DNA of 64,000 bases, from the NCBI RefSeq assembly GCF_900102135.1, contig NZ_FMVJ01000002.1:146789-210788 (forward strand). Direction: 5' to 3'. Each line of letters starts with the position of its first letter. Within the stretch, counting starts at the first letter, position 1. Shown here in pieces: positions 63,102 through 64,000 of this stretch. Source of the DNA: Microvirga guangxiensis (GTDB taxonomy: Bacteria > Pseudomonadota > Alphaproteobacteria > Rhizobiales > Beijerinckiaceae). Position numbers and translations under genes: made by a program. Under the pieces are notes generated by a model. The model worked only from the letters and a program-made list of their open reading frames with translations. It was not told where the DNA came from and made no database searches.

Positions 63102-63122
63102 TTGACCGAACCGTTCGGTCAA
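63102..63122. promoter_or_regulatory. Palindromic TetR operator in the emrA-tetR divergent region
   Basis: TTGACCGAAC-C-GTTCGGTCAA, 10-base arms around one central base, a perfect inverted repeat 25 bases before tetR and 96 bases before emrA. Typical binding site of AcrR/TetR-type repressors. Confidence 0.75.
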
Positions 63123-63146
63123 TAGCCGGAAGGTGACAAAACGCAC

Positions 63147-63830
63147 ATGAGCGACCTGAAAGACCTTGCCCGCGCAGAGGCTGTGACGGCCAACCTTTCC
63201 GTCGTTGAGGAAGGTGCGGAAAACGCTAAGCGCCGCCAGATCCTCGAGGGCGCCCGTCAGGTCTTCCTGGCAAGCGGCTTCGATGGGGCCAGCATGGGCG
63301 AGATCGCGAAGACCGCCGGCGTTTCCAAAGGCACGCTCTATGTCTACTTCGACAGCAAGGAAAGCCTGTTCGCAGCGCTGACGACTGAAGAGAAGCGCAG
63401 CTTGGCCGAGGTTCTCTTCAAGCTGGACGCGGAGGATCCGGATGTCCGCGCTGTCCTGACCAAGCTCGGCGAGACGTATATCGACCACTTCAGCAAGCCT
63501 GAGCACATCTCCTCGATCCGCATGGTCATCGGCGTCGCCGAGAAGTTCCCCAGGCTGGGTCAGGCTTTCTACGAAGCAGGCCCCTGCCAAGGCACCGCGC
63601 GGCTTGCGGCCTATCTCAAGCGCCAGAACGAGGCAGGTCGCCTTGCCATTGCCGACACGGAAGTGGCCGCCCAGCACTTCCTCGACCTCTGTCAATCCGG
63701 CCTCATCCGCCGCCTGCTCTTCTCCGTAGGCGATCCGCCAACCGATGGAGAAATCGAGCGGAATGTGGCCAACGCGATCCGCGTGTTCTTTGCAGCCTAC
63801 GGGCCGCAGGCCAAGCACACGAAGGCCTGA
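63147..63830 (+). CDS. TetR-family transcriptional repressor
   Basis: 227 residues; AAGGTG upstream of ATG 63147. HTH at about residues 45-75: SGFDGASMGEIAKTAGVSKGTLYVYFDSKESLFAAL, the TetR signature. C-terminal ligand/dimerisation domain of helices. Likely repressor of emrAB and itself through the palindrome at 63102-63122. The N-terminal ~25 residues precede the usual start and are polar. Confidence 0.94.
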   Translation: MSDLKDLARAEAVTANLSVVEEGAENAKRRQILEGARQVFLASGFDGASMGEIAKTAGVSKGTLYVYFDSKESLFAALTTEEKRSLAEVLFKLDAEDPDVRAVLTKLGETYIDHFSKPEHISSIRMVIGVAEKFPRLGQAFYEAGPCQGTARLAAYLKRQNEAGRLAIADTEVAAQHFLDLCQSGLIRRLLFSVGDPPTDGEIERNVANAIRVFFAAYGPQAKHTKA

Positions 63831-63850
63831 CGTAACTCGGAACTGATTTC

Positions 63851-63880
63851 AAAGAAAAAGCCCGCGGATTTCTCCGCGGA
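63851..63880 (-). terminator. Bidirectional terminator between tetR and the next minus-strand gene
   Basis: TCCGCGG/CCGCGGA stem with a TTTC loop (63862-63878). The minus strand has GC then TTTTTCTTT; the plus strand has TTGTGTGTTTT. Serves both convergent genes. Confidence 0.75.
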
Positions 63881-63916
63881 CTTGTGTGTTTTATGGGCGT
63901 GACGAGAGGATGCCTC

Positions 63917-64000
63917 TTACATCCACCACTGCCAAGCGCCATCCACGATGCCGCCCTTCAGCTGCTCCGCCTTGATGCCCTCCAGGAACACCGAGCCCCC
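63917..64000 (-). CDS. C-terminal end of a minus-strand protein (5' end outside window)
   Basis: The frame is open from the right edge to TAA 63917-63919, giving 27 residues: SVFLEGIKAEQLKGG then IVDGAWQWWM. Aromatic-rich C-terminus. The family cannot be named from this fragment, but the following terminator supports a real gene end. Confidence 0.55.
   Translation of the reverse strand, partial: GGSVFLEGIKAEQLKGGIVDGAWQWWM

Overview
The window is GC-rich chromosomal DNA, with codon use and gene families typical of the alphaproteobacterial order Hyphomicrobiales (Rhizobiales). A Microvirga/Methylobacteriaceae/Bradyrhizobium-type genome is my best inference. Supporting signs are REP-like palindromes of the kind common in that order, the GatCAB operon, form II aerobic CO-dehydrogenase genes, several ABC importers and many GTG/ATGA-coupled starts. 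No rRNA, CRISPR array, prophage or intact insertion sequence was seen. The only tRNA is tRNA-Gln(CTG).

Layout. 1-9.2 kb: the end of a membrane protein, a class III nucleotide cyclase with a zinc-ribbon, GatC-GatA and GatB (tRNA-dependent amidotransferase) with a GNAT protein, several small unknowns and a UPF0173-type metallo-hydrolase. 9.3-13.6 kb: a complete sugar ABC importer (binding protein, two permeases, ATPase). 13.6-16.7 kb: ruvX, tRNA-Gln and a BCCT-family betaine/choline transporter. 17.0-19.3 kb: an envelope cluster with a small secreted protein, a cupredoxin, an ECF sigma factor and a fasciclin protein. A matched promoter-like motif lies before the first gene and before the sigma gene. 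19.5-23 kb: a PAS histidine kinase with a NarL-type regulator, then a VWA protein coupled to a membrane J-domain protein.

23-33.1 kb: a molybdenum hydroxylase island. It holds mocA, a molybdopterin-binding protein and two XdhC/CoxI-type proteins on the minus strand, then an IscU-like protein, coxG, coxS, coxL (form II AYRGAGR), coxM, coxD and coxE on the plus strand. Together these supply the enzyme, its Mo cofactor chemistry and its maturation factors. 33.2-35.8 kb: small secreted or membrane proteins and a 0.6-kb non-coding stretch with an orphan terminator.

36-45 kb: a six-gene branched-chain-amino-acid-type (HAAT) ABC operon headed by an acyl-CoA ligase, followed by a DUF805 protein and a PaaK-like ligase. 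The pairing suggests uptake and CoA activation of an organic acid. 45-49 kb: an outer-membrane beta-barrel protein, an HTH protein, a pentapeptide-repeat protein, a lipoprotein and a cyclic-nucleotide-binding membrane protein, with two candidate small RNAs. 49.1-52 kb: an iron(III) ABC importer without an adjacent ATPase. 52-59 kb: an isochorismatase-like hydrolase, 3-oxoacid CoA-transferase (scoAB), an AsmA protein, and polyamine ABC potGHI without a binding protein. 59.2-63.8 kb: marR followed by the scar of a deleted efflux operon, emrAB, and a divergent tetR with a perfect palindromic operator.

The items most worth following up are the candidate ECF promoter pair, the compact two-hairpin RNA candidate at about 46.33-46.40 kb, the efflux-operon deletion scar, and the IscU-like protein lacking the third cluster cysteine inside the cox island.
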